From Hodarchaeum sp048939725 (lineage in GTDB: Archaea; Asgardarchaeota; Heimdallarchaeia; Hodarchaeales; Hodarchaeaceae): a stretch of DNA of 64,000 nt. A program made the translations under genes and the position numbers. The notes beneath the pieces were generated by a model. The model had not been told where the DNA came from. It saw nothing but the letters and a program-made list of their open reading frames with translations, and made no database searches. How positions within the stretch are numbered: the stretch's first letter is position 1; every line of letters starts with the position of its first letter. Location of the stretch: assembly GCA_048939725.1 (NCBI GenBank), contig JBHLPG010000001.1, positions 59,595-123,594 on the forward strand, given 5' to 3'. This document shows positions 51,418 to 61,176 of this stretch, one piece after another.

Positions 51418-51804
51418 GTCATCATTGAGGTTTAGTTCCCAGGTATCACAAAGTAATTCTCGAAGAATCTGGTAATGATCAATGAATTTTTCTTTATTCA
51501 AAAGTTTTTTCGCTTTTTTCAAGGAACCACTGATATTCTCTGAATAGATAAGAATCGGATTATTGTATCTCGAGTGAATAAAACAAATAGCAGCTCTAAC
51601 CCGATAAACGAAGTTATGTGATGTCCTGAAAATTCCTCCCTGAGATTCTCGGTCAAAATAGGATAGAAATAGACCGACTTCTGCTGCACCATAAGTTCCA
51701 AAAAGATGTTTTACTTCCGAGGAGATAGTGAACCAAGCATCTTTTTCTTGGAGTTGGATAGGACTAATAAATCGAATGTTGATATAGCGAATTCGTTCAT
51801 TCAT
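51403..51804 (-). CDS. pop5: Ribonuclease P protein component 2 (Pop5)
   Basis: Protein subunit of archaeal RNase P, which trims tRNA 5' ends. It starts near MNERIRYINIRFIS and carries the family segments FGTYGAAEVGLFLSYFD, IFRTSHNFVYRVRAAICFI and ILIYSENISGSLKKAKK. The length is 133. It follows the Rpp30 gene by five bases, and the two proteins form a heterodimer in the enzyme. It is last in the L15e-Rpp30-Pop5 operon. Confidence 0.92.
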   Translation of the reverse strand: MNERIRYINIRFISPIQLQEKDAWFTISSEVKHLFGTYGAAEVGLFLSYFDRESQGGIFRTSHNFVYRVRAAICFIHSRYNNPILIYSENISGSLKKAKKLLNKEKFIDHYQILRELLCDTWELNLNDDKKPD

Positions 51805-51809
51805 TGGTT

Positions 51810-52589
51810 TTATTCCTCCTCACCGAATGATTGTAATGAAGGAGAAGTTATCTTGAAAACACCAGGAGCGATATAATCTTGGTTTATTTTTTTTAAGTTC
51901 CTTTTAACTAGTTGTTGGGGAATAATACTAAGAGAATTCAGAGAGAGTACTGAATCATCCAGGAGCATTTGACTCAAAGATGCCAATTCGCGCGGGGCTC
52001 GCATTTGTTCTGGCCTTGTACTTCCAGATGAAACGATTATCGGAACTTTCTTACGAATCGCAATTTCTACTGCGGAACGAATCTGTCTTAAAGCAGGAAT
52101 CTGTTGTCGTTCAGGAAGAGAATATAATTCACATAGTTGAATCTCTAAACATTTTTCAAACTTAACCATAAGCTTTGCAATTGATCGTGTCATCAGTTTT
52201 CCAGTTTGGAATAGAGGGAACCTTAAAATATCAACACGATTGTCTTGTGCGGCCCATGCAGTAAGGTCAGGATTTGCACAGGTTACTGCAATAATTGGGA
52301 AATCACGTCTTTTGTGGCTGAGTAACGAAGTCATTTGTGCTTTAGATTCGTTGTTTAGGCCAATATCCAATCGTTCATGCATGCTTATAAGTGAAGAAAA
52401 TGAAGAATGAATCATTTCCTTCTTTTCTTCTTTTGTTGGATTGCTAATCCATATTTCTGTGAAACCTAAGTGGATAGCAATGTGAACAAATGTCGATAAT
52501 TGGGATTCTTGGCAAGGGATAAGCGAATCCACAAAATTTCGTGGTATCTCCTTCACTTCCAGCCATTTTTGCAGCTTTTTTTGATTCAT
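51810..52589 (-). CDS. rpp30: Ribonuclease P protein component 3 (Rpp30)
   Basis: TIM-barrel-like RNase P subunit. Recognisable parts are IAIHLGFTEIWIS, IIAVTCANPDLTAWAAQDNRVDI, LRFPLF, VKFEKCLEIQLCELYSLP, AIRKKVPIIVSSGSTRPEQM and APRELASLSQML. The length of 259 is normal. It lies between L15e and Pop5 as in many archaea. Confidence 0.92.
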   Translation of the reverse strand: MNQKKLQKWLEVKEIPRNFVDSLIPCQESQLSTFVHIAIHLGFTEIWISNPTKEEKKEMIHSSFSSLISMHERLDIGLNNESKAQMTSLLSHKRRDFPIIAVTCANPDLTAWAAQDNRVDILRFPLFQTGKLMTRSIAKLMVKFEKCLEIQLCELYSLPERQQIPALRQIRSAVEIAIRKKVPIIVSSGSTRPEQMRAPRELASLSQMLLDDSVLSLNSLSIIPQQLVKRNLKKINQDYIAPGVFKITSPSLQSFGEEE

Positions 52590-52645
52590 GCTTTAAAAAG
52601 TAATAGCTTCAAATCATTAAAAAATAAAAAAAGAAGGAAAATGGG

Positions 52646-53209
52646 TCAACGATCGTATGAAGGTCTGATATGTTCTGCTCCCTTTCCTCGCCTCCGTAAT
52701 CCTCGACTTTTTTGACCAGCTGAAGTCTTTCCTCTTGTTACCCTAGCGCGACTGCTCCTATTGCAAATCCAATTGATTTTTGGGTCTGATAAAATTTCAG
52801 GGGCATGAGGATCAACTAGGATCACTTCAAACCATCGATATCGTCCATCTTCTAATACGGGGTAACTATTCAGTACCTCAAGGTTTGGAAAACGACGCCA
52901 GCATCGTTCTTCAGCAATCCATTGCCGAGATTTCTTTGGAGTAATCCTCTTAACTCCCATTCGTTTTGACCGTCTTCCACTTTTAGGTCGAGATTTTCTA
53001 CGTCCTCCTCGGGGAACACGTACCCTCGCCATGACATAACCTTTTTTACGACGGTATCCAAGCGAACGAGCCCTGTCAATCCTTGTAGGATTTTCAATTC
53101 GAATGACAGCCAGTTCTCGCCTCCACTTAATCAAACGTGATATTCGCAGCTGCTTAAAATCTTGATTTCTTTCTTTCCAGAATTTAGACATGTATTTATA
53201 AGCACTCAT
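52646..53209 (-). CDS. rpl15e: Large ribosomal subunit protein L15e (eL15)
   Basis: Basic 187-residue protein. It has SAYKYMSKFWKERNQD, IRIENPTRIDRARSLGYRRK, YVMARVRVPRGGRRK and the C-terminal basic GLRRRGKGAEHIRPS, all typical of eL15. ATG 53209 with GGAGG eight bases upstream sets the start. It leads the operon with the two RNase P subunits. Confidence 0.97.
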   Translation of the reverse strand: MSAYKYMSKFWKERNQDFKQLRISRLIKWRRELAVIRIENPTRIDRARSLGYRRKKGYVMARVRVPRGGRRKSRPKSGRRSKRMGVKRITPKKSRQWIAEERCWRRFPNLEVLNSYPVLEDGRYRWFEVILVDPHAPEILSDPKINWICNRSSRARVTRGKTSAGQKSRGLRRRGKGAEHIRPSYDR

Positions 53210-53537
53210 CAAGATTACCTCCTTTAGGTTCTGCAGATATGAGTTTAGTACTCACTCAGCAACATTCCAGCACGGAGATACTTGTTTTAGACGTTTTTTA
53301 CGAGAGATTTAAATGCTTGCTTGAATAAGAGTGTTTAGGTTCTAGGATACTTGGAGATTTTTGTGGTTTTTTTTAAGAATTCTATTTAATAACTCAAAGA
53401 TTTGAACAATAGTCTTAAGATTAAAATTAACAGATTAACACATAACCTTAAACAGTTGCAGGAATAGCCCCTGGTACAAAACTATTTCCCTATTATGAAC
53501 ACGAATTGCGAGTTAATCCTTGAAAATTGTGGTTATA
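53210..53537. other. Divergent intergenic region, rpl15e / serA
   Basis: About 328 bases between two divergent genes. ATTTAAAT at 53307-53314 reads as a TATA box on the minus strand for rpl15e with a leader of about 70 bases. AT-rich stretches near 53420-53445 may serve serA. No gene or RNA family is seen. Confidence 0.35.
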
Positions 53538-54485
53538 ATGAGAATTTTAATAGCAGATCCTATTGCAGCTTCAGCAGTAAAAGCTCTAAAAAAAGATTTC
53601 GAGGTGTTCGAACAACACTTCTCTCCAAGCGATTTAGTAGATGAAATCAGTGATTTCCATGCTATTATTGTCCGGAGCTCGACGAAAATCCCCCGAGAAA
53701 TAATTGAAAAAGCAGGAAATTTGAAAGTAATTGGTCGAGCAGGAGTAGGAGTCGACAATATCGATGTTGAAGCAGCTACTGAAAAAGGAATCTTTGTAGT
53801 TAATTCCCCTAGAGCGTCTACTATTTCTGTTGCAGAAATTACAATGGGATATATGCTTGCACTTAGTCGATCCTTAGTACAAGCGACTAAAGAAACTAAA
53901 AAAGGGAAGTGGCCTAAAAAACAGTTGAAAGGTACAGAGCTATTCGGCAAAACTCTGGGTTTTGTAGGTTGTGGGCGAATTGGAGCTGAAGTAGCAAAAC
54001 GAGCTCAAGTATTCGGGATGTCATGTTTAGTATATGACCCATATCTTCCCACAGAGGTTTCTGCAAAGATAGGTGTTGAAATGACTGATAATCTGGATAA
54101 ATTATTTGAGGTTTCTGATTTTATCACAATTCACGCTTGGTTAACAGATGAAACTCGCGGTATGATTAGTAAGCGGCAACTCGAGATCATGAAACCAACA
54201 GCTTTCTTGGTGAACTGTGCAAGGGGAGGCATTGTTGATGAAGAAGCTCTTTATGAAGCATTAAAGACTGGAAAGATTGCTGGGGCTGCTTTAGATGTAT
54301 TTTCTGTTGAACCTGCACTAGAAAATAGGCTTTTTGACCTTGATAATCTATATGTCTCCCCTCATATTGCTGCTTCTACAAAAGAAGCGCAAGAGCGAGC
54401 AGGACAGATTACAGCTGAACAAGTACGATTGGTTTTAACAGGTAAACCGCCTGAGTTTTGCGTTAATCCCCAAGTGTCACAATGA
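53538..54485 (+). CDS. serA: D-3-phosphoglycerate dehydrogenase (short form)
   Basis: First step of the phosphorylated serine pathway, oxidising 3-phosphoglycerate with NAD. The 315-residue protein has VIGRAGVGVDNIDVEAA, the NAD site TLGFVGCGRIGAEVAKR, LVNCARGGIVDEEAL with the catalytic Arg, Glu in the following helix and the His in LYVSPHIAAST. It lacks the C-terminal ACT regulatory domain, so serine feedback inhibition is unlikely. ATG 53538 is preferred to TTG 53520. A hydroxypyruvate reductase of the same family cannot be excluded. Confidence 0.88.
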   Translation: MRILIADPIAASAVKALKKDFEVFEQHFSPSDLVDEISDFHAIIVRSSTKIPREIIEKAGNLKVIGRAGVGVDNIDVEAATEKGIFVVNSPRASTISVAEITMGYMLALSRSLVQATKETKKGKWPKKQLKGTELFGKTLGFVGCGRIGAEVAKRAQVFGMSCLVYDPYLPTEVSAKIGVEMTDNLDKLFEVSDFITIHAWLTDETRGMISKRQLEIMKPTAFLVNCARGGIVDEEALYEALKTGKIAGAALDVFSVEPALENRLFDLDNLYVSPHIAASTKEAQERAGQITAEQVRLVLTGKPPEFCVNPQVSQ

Positions 54486-54506
54486 CAAGAAATAGGAAAC
54501 TCACCA

Positions 54507-55001
54507 ATGAAAAAACGGCCCAACTCCAATAATTCCAAAAAAAATTCACAAAAGGATACTAGTATAGAGACATTGAAAATAGATCAGAGTATGCCAATTG
54601 AAAAAATCCAAGAGAAATTTCCTGCACTTTTCGCAGAGCTTGCCAATAAAAAGATGAGTATGAGGATAGACGAAATTGAGGATGAATCAAATTCTTTTGT
54701 GAACTCAAGGGAGGATGAAAGACAATCGTTGGATCCTTTTAGTCATTATGAGCCAAATGTCTTCGATTTCTTAGCTAGAGCCCAAACTAATGAAGAGGGT
54801 TTAGAAATCATTGATTTTTTAACTAAACAAGGTCAAATTTCAGCTGAAACCTCTGAAGAACTAACAGAAAAAGTCAAAACTTCAGGCATACGGAGTTTTG
54901 GTCATAAAAGAACTGCAAATTACTATCACAGAAAATCTGAAGAAATTCGAACCAAAAAAATAATTCAGAAAAGGTACCCCTCATCAAAAGATGATGAATG
55001 A
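54507..55001 (+). CDS. DUF2095 family protein
   Basis: Conserved archaeal protein of unknown function. After a basic, low-complexity N-terminus of ~30 residues it carries the family features IQEKFPALFAELANKKMSM, DPFSHYEPNVFDFLARAQTN, EEGLEIIDFLTKQGQIS and VKTSGIRSFGHKRTANYYHR. The length is 164. It lies 21 bases after serA in the same direction. Confidence 0.75.
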   Translation: MKKRPNSNNSKKNSQKDTSIETLKIDQSMPIEKIQEKFPALFAELANKKMSMRIDEIEDESNSFVNSREDERQSLDPFSHYEPNVFDFLARAQTNEEGLEIIDFLTKQGQISAETSEELTEKVKTSGIRSFGHKRTANYYHRKSEEIRTKKIIQKRYPSSKDDE

Positions 55002-55016
55002 AAGGTTATCACTTAT

Positions 55017-56216
55017 TCAAGCAGCAGCTACTATCTTTACAACATCACCAAATTGTAACTCGTGTTTTTCAGAAATTCGACGATTCGTACGAGCATCAAT
55101 GCCGTGAATAAAGTTCTTGAAGAGATCCTGATGGATTAATCCAGCGAATTCTTTAATAGTTGTCCCTTTTTTAACAAGAAATACATCAGGGAGAATTTTT
55201 CCTTCATTATCACTAAAATGACTCACATCAGCTACAGGATAAATTGGTTGTAGTTGTAAAACAGAGAAAACAGCCTTATTCAATGTTTCAAAGATGCCTG
55301 TAGTTCGATAGGGTTCTAATATCTCGGTTTGTATCTGAGCTACTATGGATTCTTCTTTTGAAGATAGATTGCCAATGGTACTTAAACGACCACTAGCAGA
55401 GACATATTCTACTTTCTCTTGTTTAACAAGATTTTGAAGCACAATATCAGTAAGTGCAGAGGTTGGAACAATTATTTCCCCAAATTCTTGTTTTAAGCGT
55501 TCATAATTGTCCTTCGATGTAGGGCGATCAATTTTATTAGCTGCGATGATTATAGGTTTGCCTATTTTACGTATTTCATGACACAGCTGTAATAAATCGT
55601 CTTCACTCCACATTTTTAAAATAGATGTATCTAGATTAGCTGAATTTATTGCTTTCATGATATTAATTCTTGAGATTTTCAATCCAGTCATTTTTTCAGT
55701 AATAAAATCAACAATGTTCTTTTTTTCTGTGTCCGCTTTCCGTACAGCACGTTCCCAATCCTTTTTTAAGATCCCACGCATCCAGGCAGCAATTTCATTC
55801 TCAAGAAACGCGATATCCTTCATTGGATCATGGGTTCCAGGATCAACGGTTTCTCCTTCCTCATTCAGAGATCCTGAGATATCTACCACATGAATAAGAA
55901 TATCAGCTTGAGCAAGATCAGCTAAAAATTGGTTTCCCATACCTTTTCCTTCATGGGCCCCTGGAACCAGCCCAGCTACATCAATAATCTTAATAGGTAT
56001 TTTTCGAACTCTATCAACACATTCTGAATTGCGAGGATTACAAGTTACATTAAGCTCTTGACAGATACATGGTGTGGTGGCATATCCCACCCCTTGGTTG
56101 GCTTGAATTGTGGTAAAAGGATAATCAGCAGTCTTTGCTGATGTACCACAGAGAGCATTTAGAAAAGTTGTTTTTCCTGATGATGGCTTTCCAACAATGC
56201 CTATTAGAATAGACAT
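55017..56216 (-). CDS. OBG-type GTPase (Ygr210/YchF family)
   Basis: Translation-linked P-loop NTPase. G1 is GKPSSGKTTFLNAL (9-22), G3 is DVAGLVPGAHEGKGMG, G4 is ANKID(RP), and a C-terminal TGS domain (FLVKKGTTIKEFAGLIHQDL, FGDVVKIVAAA) ends the protein. The sequence TTPCICQELNVTC between G1 and G3 is the cysteine-rich insert of the archaeal/eukaryotic Ygr210 subgroup. The length of 399 is typical. Convergent with the DUF2095 gene. Confidence 0.93.
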   Translation of the reverse strand: MSILIGIVGKPSSGKTTFLNALCGTSAKTADYPFTTIQANQGVGYATTPCICQELNVTCNPRNSECVDRVRKIPIKIIDVAGLVPGAHEGKGMGNQFLADLAQADILIHVVDISGSLNEEGETVDPGTHDPMKDIAFLENEIAAWMRGILKKDWERAVRKADTEKKNIVDFITEKMTGLKISRINIMKAINSANLDTSILKMWSEDDLLQLCHEIRKIGKPIIIAANKIDRPTSKDNYERLKQEFGEIIVPTSALTDIVLQNLVKQEKVEYVSASGRLSTIGNLSSKEESIVAQIQTEILEPYRTTGIFETLNKAVFSVLQLQPIYPVADVSHFSDNEGKILPDVFLVKKGTTIKEFAGLIHQDLFKNFIHGIDARTNRRISEKHELQFGDVVKIVAAA

Positions 56217-56431
56217 ATTCCAGACTCCAATAATCCAGTTATATTTAATTTTAGGCTACAAAAATCTGTTACAATATAAAACTTGACATAGGGAAATTTC
56301 ATTTAATATTTCTAATATCAGTGAAAAATACTTTTCTATCAGCTTTTGTCAAAATATGAAGCTTTTTATCCTTTCAATAAAAGTCGAACTTGATTAGTAT
56401 TATTTCATCAAAAGCTACATTAGTGTTTGAA

Positions 56432-58165
56432 ATGAAGAGGATAGAATTTCCTGCTGAGCTGGCGATTTTTGGTGATCGCATTAGCGATCATTGGATCGAA
56501 ATAATATCAAATGGTCTTTCAAAAATTCAAGAAGAAGACTCTATTCCGAAGCTTGATGACTGGTATTTTGTTATTAGGAATTTTCTTGAAAATGAAGAAA
56601 AATCACCAAGTATACTTTGGGCATTATGTTCGAAAATAGCTTGGATTCAGGCTGATATCAAATTCTTTGTTAATAAATCAGATTTTCTCGTTAAAGAAGC
56701 TGAAAACCAATCTGATTCACTTCTGCTATCATATGTCGGAGCCGGTATTACGGAGCTCATAAACTCTGATAATGGTATCACATTAATTGGTAAGGGATTT
56801 TCTCAATTAGAAGCCTCTAAAGATTGGCCTGCATTATTTGATGTTGCAACGCCATATATTCTCTTATTAAGTAACGCGAATCAAATAACTACTCTTGAAA
56901 AAGTCTATTTCTCAATTAAACGGATTTTCGAAGATGTTCTCAAATCTGATTCAAACTACCAACACTTATTTCTCCCTGTACAAACTTTTGCAGCTAAAAA
57001 GAGCATTGAAAAAACCCAAATCAATTTACTTGACGCTTTAGAAGTGGTTAAACAGTCACAACATCATTTGAATACTGGTCTCATGAATACCTTAATCTCA
57101 CATAATGAAGAAGGGGATGTTTTTAAGCGCCATTTAGAAGCTGCAATTCAAGAATATCAATTAATAAATGCTAATAATCGCTTGATTATAGCCTACACAA
57201 ACTTTGCGTCTTATTATGCTTCTAAGGCAAAACATGATGAGGCTTCTGAATATTTATCTAAAGCTACTTCCTTAACTGCATTATTAAGCGAAGAAGAAAA
57301 TGATAGTGGAATATCTGTTTACCCATTAATTCAGAAAGCCTGGTTACTTGTTGAACAAGGACAATTACAAAAAGCAAAAAACCTTTTTAATCTTGTTCTT
57401 GAAAAAACTAAAGCCTTCCACTCTTCTCTTTACCAAATAAAAGTAGAATTTGGGTTTGCTTACGTTTTCTTTTTAGAATCTCAGGATGACCTTGCTTTAA
57501 CCCATGCTAAAACAGCTCTTTCTATTTTTGAACAAACAGAATCAAAAGATAAACATGACTTCCAACTTAAATATGCCAGTTTGCTTATAGATCTTAATAA
57601 ATTAGATGAAATCCCTAGTATTTTTGAAGCTATCAATGTTAACGATCTTAAAAGCTGTTCAAAAGCCTATTATTATTATATCCAAGGAAAATATGAGTTT
57701 CACATCCATAATATTGGTATTGCAAAAGAATTTTTAGAAAAAGCGATGGAACAAACAGAAAATTGTCCTGATCTTCGGTCAAACTTATTATATACTCAAG
57801 CTGAAATTTATCTAAATGAATATAGGCTTTCCGAGGATCCTAAAGTACTTAAGGAAGCGCAAAATAAGATAACTGAAAGCTTAGAGAAGTTAATAGGTAT
57901 CCCAGAGCGGACAAAAGGCCAATGTCTTTTAGCAATAATGCTTTCAGCCCAAGGACGGATTGAAGAAGCTGAAGAACTCCTTGAGACTCTTACAACCGAT
58001 TCCCCGAAAACAATACCCCGCTTTCGAATCCTAGCAGAGAAGTTATTGGATAATATTCACAAGAGCCGTGTTGGAGCTGCACCACTTTCCCCAATTACAA
58101 ATATACGAGATGCACTCAGATACCTTCGTGATGCAAAGACATTGATCGATTCTCAATCCCGATGA
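56432..58165 (+). CDS. Large TPR-repeat protein
   Basis: A ~577-residue soluble protein made of helical repeats. The clear TPR units are in the second half: TNFASYYASKAKHDEASEYL, LIQKAWLLVEQGQLQKAKNL, AKEFLEKAMEQTENCPDL and MLSAQGRIEEAEELLETL. It ends with a basic helix (IRDALRYLRDAKTLIDSQ). The first ~150 residues are helical but without repeat consensus. The start may be TTG 56390 or ATG 56432. No partner is obvious. Confidence 0.65.
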   Translation: MKRIEFPAELAIFGDRISDHWIEIISNGLSKIQEEDSIPKLDDWYFVIRNFLENEEKSPSILWALCSKIAWIQADIKFFVNKSDFLVKEAENQSDSLLLSYVGAGITELINSDNGITLIGKGFSQLEASKDWPALFDVATPYILLLSNANQITTLEKVYFSIKRIFEDVLKSDSNYQHLFLPVQTFAAKKSIEKTQINLLDALEVVKQSQHHLNTGLMNTLISHNEEGDVFKRHLEAAIQEYQLINANNRLIIAYTNFASYYASKAKHDEASEYLSKATSLTALLSEEENDSGISVYPLIQKAWLLVEQGQLQKAKNLFNLVLEKTKAFHSSLYQIKVEFGFAYVFFLESQDDLALTHAKTALSIFEQTESKDKHDFQLKYASLLIDLNKLDEIPSIFEAINVNDLKSCSKAYYYYIQGKYEFHIHNIGIAKEFLEKAMEQTENCPDLRSNLLYTQAEIYLNEYRLSEDPKVLKEAQNKITESLEKLIGIPERTKGQCLLAIMLSAQGRIEEAEELLETLTTDSPKTIPRFRILAEKLLDNIHKSRVGAAPLSPITNIRDALRYLRDAKTLIDSQSR

Positions 58166-58176
58166 GGATATAACTC

Positions 58177-59634
58177 CTAGACACAATATTGTTTCAAATA
58201 ATAATCTATTGGTTCCATGCCTAAGTTTTTCTTCCAACTTTGATAAGAACCTCCATTATTTGCAACACTAATCATCATTGGTGTGAGTTCTTGCCCTCCA
58301 ATTGAGAGAATAGCTTGGACTGCCGCCCAATGGACTGGGAATGATTTAAAGCGTACATTCTTATTCTGTTTCAAGATATTGAAACCTTGTTGAATTTTTT
58401 GGTAATTAACGCATTTGTTTACCAGTTTTGTACCACGTTTTGGAATGAGAGGGGCAACAGACATGGTGAATTTTATAGTAGGATGGGATTCAGCTAAGTC
58501 ATTGACAAATGCTGTTATTTCTTGTGATTCTGAGATAATTTCTGAGGTTAAACCAAGGATGAAGTAGAGTCTTATCTCTCGAACATTGTATCGGTCTGCA
58601 TGATGGAGAAACTCTATAATTTGAGTATTACTGATTTTTTTCCCAATTTTGAATCGAACATCTTCTGATGCTGTTTCTGGGGCAATACTAAGACTTCTTA
58701 ACCCTGTTTGTTTAATTAAATCTAGAATATCTATTCCTGAATCAATTCTGATACTTGGGAGCGAAAACTTCAAGTCTTGTTCAATAAAAAAATTTAATAA
58801 TTCTTCTATTTGACTGTAATCAGCTACACTTGATCCAATGAGGGAGAAAAAATCAGTTTTCGTATCTTTATTCCCGTTAGTAATCAAATCTTTTAATTTT
58901 TTGAGGGATCTTTCTCTCTGTGGACGAAAGTACCTTCCAATTAAGCAGAAGTGACACCCGTGTGTACACCCTCTTGAAATTTGAAGAAAATAACCATCCA
59001 ATACTCCTTTTTTCCGAGGTTTGATTGGCCGGACTTGAGCTGTAGGATAGTTCACCCCATCAAGATTTTTTGTTATTATTGGTACCACATTTGACCAGGT
59101 ATCAGGAGTAGTAAATCCAGGAATTGATAATAGTGAATCCAATAATATTCCATGTTTACTAGAGATAAATGCCTCTAGAAACTTCTCTGTGATCATTTCA
59201 AATTCACCAAGGAAAAAAAAGTCAAAAATTTCACACAATGGCCCAGGGTTTGTAGTGACCGTAGGACCTCCAGCTAGCAATAATGGATGATTAGAAGGTC
59301 TATTTTTCGCATTTACGGGGATTCCAGATCGGAGTAACATCTTGATGGCATTAATGTAATCAAGTTCAAACTGAAAAGTGAAAGCTAGCAGATCAAATTG
59401 AGATAATGTCCTTCCAGTTTCTATTGATTTTGAAGGTCCAGGAAGGTCAGCTGAGAAAAAAATTCGTTCAGTAAAAACGTTTTGATGTTGATTCAGTAGA
59501 TGATATAAGAGTTTAATTGTTAATCCTGACATTCCTATGGAATAAGAGTTTGGATACACTAACCCAATGCGCCACTGTACATCACGAGTCGGTTTTTGGA
59601 TGGCATTTATTTCTTTTAGTCGACTCCTTTTCAT
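58177..59634 (-). CDS. Radical SAM protein with N-terminal B12-binding-like domain
   Basis: Radical SAM enzyme. The 4Fe-4S motif CTHGCHFC is at residues 223-230, with the preceding FLQISRG and RSIRIDSGIDILDLI as in TIM-barrel members. Residues ~20-200 have the alpha/beta pattern (GLVYPNSYSIGMSGLTIKLL, LLAGGPTVTTNPGPL) of cobalamin-binding domains in TIGR03960/YgiQ-like enzymes. Whether B12 is bound is uncertain, since no DxHxxG motif is visible. The length is 485. Substrate unknown. It is cotranscribed with the sugar nucleotidyltransferase gene. Confidence 0.82.
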   Translation of the reverse strand: MKRSRLKEINAIQKPTRDVQWRIGLVYPNSYSIGMSGLTIKLLYHLLNQHQNVFTERIFFSADLPGPSKSIETGRTLSQFDLLAFTFQFELDYINAIKMLLRSGIPVNAKNRPSNHPLLLAGGPTVTTNPGPLCEIFDFFFLGEFEMITEKFLEAFISSKHGILLDSLLSIPGFTTPDTWSNVVPIITKNLDGVNYPTAQVRPIKPRKKGVLDGYFLQISRGCTHGCHFCLIGRYFRPQRERSLKKLKDLITNGNKDTKTDFFSLIGSSVADYSQIEELLNFFIEQDLKFSLPSIRIDSGIDILDLIKQTGLRSLSIAPETASEDVRFKIGKKISNTQIIEFLHHADRYNVREIRLYFILGLTSEIISESQEITAFVNDLAESHPTIKFTMSVAPLIPKRGTKLVNKCVNYQKIQQGFNILKQNKNVRFKSFPVHWAAVQAILSIGGQELTPMMISVANNGGSYQSWKKNLGMEPIDYYLKQYCV

Positions 59635-59652
59635 ACTCCTTCATACCTTCAA

Positions 59653-60921
59653 TTAATGGAGAGATCTTTGGACAAGTCCTTTTTTGGGGTCATAATAGAA
59701 GAGCGTATTTGGAGGAACATCTTGGTTAACTAACGTGTGAGCTCCAATGTGGGAATTTTCTCCAATAATGGTTCCAGGCATTAGAGAAACGTTGATTCCA
59801 GTGTTAACGTTATCTCCCATAAAAACACCTAGTTTCTTTCTTCCTGAAGAAATTCGTTCACTTTTGATTGTCATAAAGATGTTTTTTTTATCTAATCTTA
59901 GGTTTGCTACCTTAGTTCCAGCTCCAAAATTACACTTTTTACCAATAACGGAATCTCCCACATAGGAAAGATGGCCTATCGTTGTATTTTCAAGAATAAG
60001 GCTGTTCTTAATCTCAACCGCATTTCCAATACGAACATTTTTCCCCAAGTATGTCCCTGGTCGGAGAAAGCAATTAGGTCCTACAATAACATTCTCCTCA
60101 ATAATAACTGGACCTTGAATGAACGTACCTGGTCGTAGTGTCACATTTTCTGCGATTTTACAAGGCCCTTCTACTGTTACTGAAGGAGGTGGAATGATTT
60201 TTGGGAAAATTTGGTTCTCCATTCCCACCTCATTTGCAAGTAATAAATCCCAGGGGTACCCAATATCAATCCAGTGATCTTTAATATGATATATAGAGAA
60301 AGAACAACCATTTTGAATAAGTTGATTAATGCTGTCGGTAAGCTCTATTTCTCCTCGACTTGATTTCGGAGTATGGGTTAGGTAATCGAAAATAGTTGAA
60401 GGTAACACCATCATTCCTGCATTAATATAAGAGCTCGGAGGTTGGGGATGTTTCTCAAGTATTCTAACTAAATGATCTTTTTTAATTTCAAGACACCCAT
60501 AGTTTTCGGGATTTTTGACCTTTTTTGCTGAAAAAACTCCCTTCGTGCCCTTATTTTTCTGTCCCAATAGAATTATCTCGTTAATTACCTGCTGACTAGT
60601 AAAAATGTCGCCATACATCATAAAAAATGAGTTAGAATCAATATATGGTTCACAGATTTTCACTGCATGGCCAGTTCCCTGCTGCTCTTCTTGTGTAACC
60701 CAAACAATGTTGAAAGGGTAATGAAGTTGACTAATAGTTTCTTTAACTACGTCCGCTTTATGACCAACGACAATGATCACTTGATTGATGATGTCTGAAA
60801 AAGCATCAAGAATATGACAAATTAAAGGAGAACCAGCTATCGGCATCAAAGGTTTAGGGATACTTTTTGTAAGTGGGTAAAGACGAGTAGCTTTACCCGC
60901 AGTGAGGATAATTGCGTCCAT
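59653..60921 (-). CDS. Sugar-1-phosphate nucleotidylyltransferase with left-handed beta-helix domain
   Basis: Two-domain enzyme of the GlmU type. Residues ~1-230 are the nucleotidyltransferase (ILTAGKATRLYPLTKSIPKP, MMYGDIF, SYINAGMMVLP). Residues ~240-422 form a hexapeptide-repeat left-handed beta-helix (VIIEENVIVGPNCFLRPGTY, GENSHIGAHTLVNQDVPPNT). It likely makes UDP-GlcNAc or another NDP-sugar and may also acetylate. The substrate (glucosamine, glucose or another) cannot be read. It starts at the ATG at 60921. Confidence 0.88.
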   Translation of the reverse strand: MDAIILTAGKATRLYPLTKSIPKPLMPIAGSPLICHILDAFSDIINQVIIVVGHKADVVKETISQLHYPFNIVWVTQEEQQGTGHAVKICEPYIDSNSFFMMYGDIFTSQQVINEIILLGQKNKGTKGVFSAKKVKNPENYGCLEIKKDHLVRILEKHPQPPSSYINAGMMVLPSTIFDYLTHTPKSSRGEIELTDSINQLIQNGCSFSIYHIKDHWIDIGYPWDLLLANEVGMENQIFPKIIPPPSVTVEGPCKIAENVTLRPGTFIQGPVIIEENVIVGPNCFLRPGTYLGKNVRIGNAVEIKNSLILENTTIGHLSYVGDSVIGKKCNFGAGTKVANLRLDKKNIFMTIKSERISSGRKKLGVFMGDNVNTGINVSLMPGTIIGENSHIGAHTLVNQDVPPNTLFYYDPKKGLVQRSLH

Positions 60922-61176
60922 TCAATTTCCCTTAATAAAGTCCTTTAACAAAGTTTCTGATCAAAAAACCTAGGAAAAAAAACCCAAAATAAAAATTTTT
61001 ACATTTTTACTTAACAATTAAAGCAGAAATTAGTAACTATCGCAAAGGTATTCAAATGATTTGTTTGGAATCATTTTATGCCTTTATGGAAGTAAAGAAC
61101 CTCTCCTACAATCCTATTGACTCTTCGTTCTTATTCGTTAAGATTATCACTGTTTATTAGTCGGATGCAACAAATA

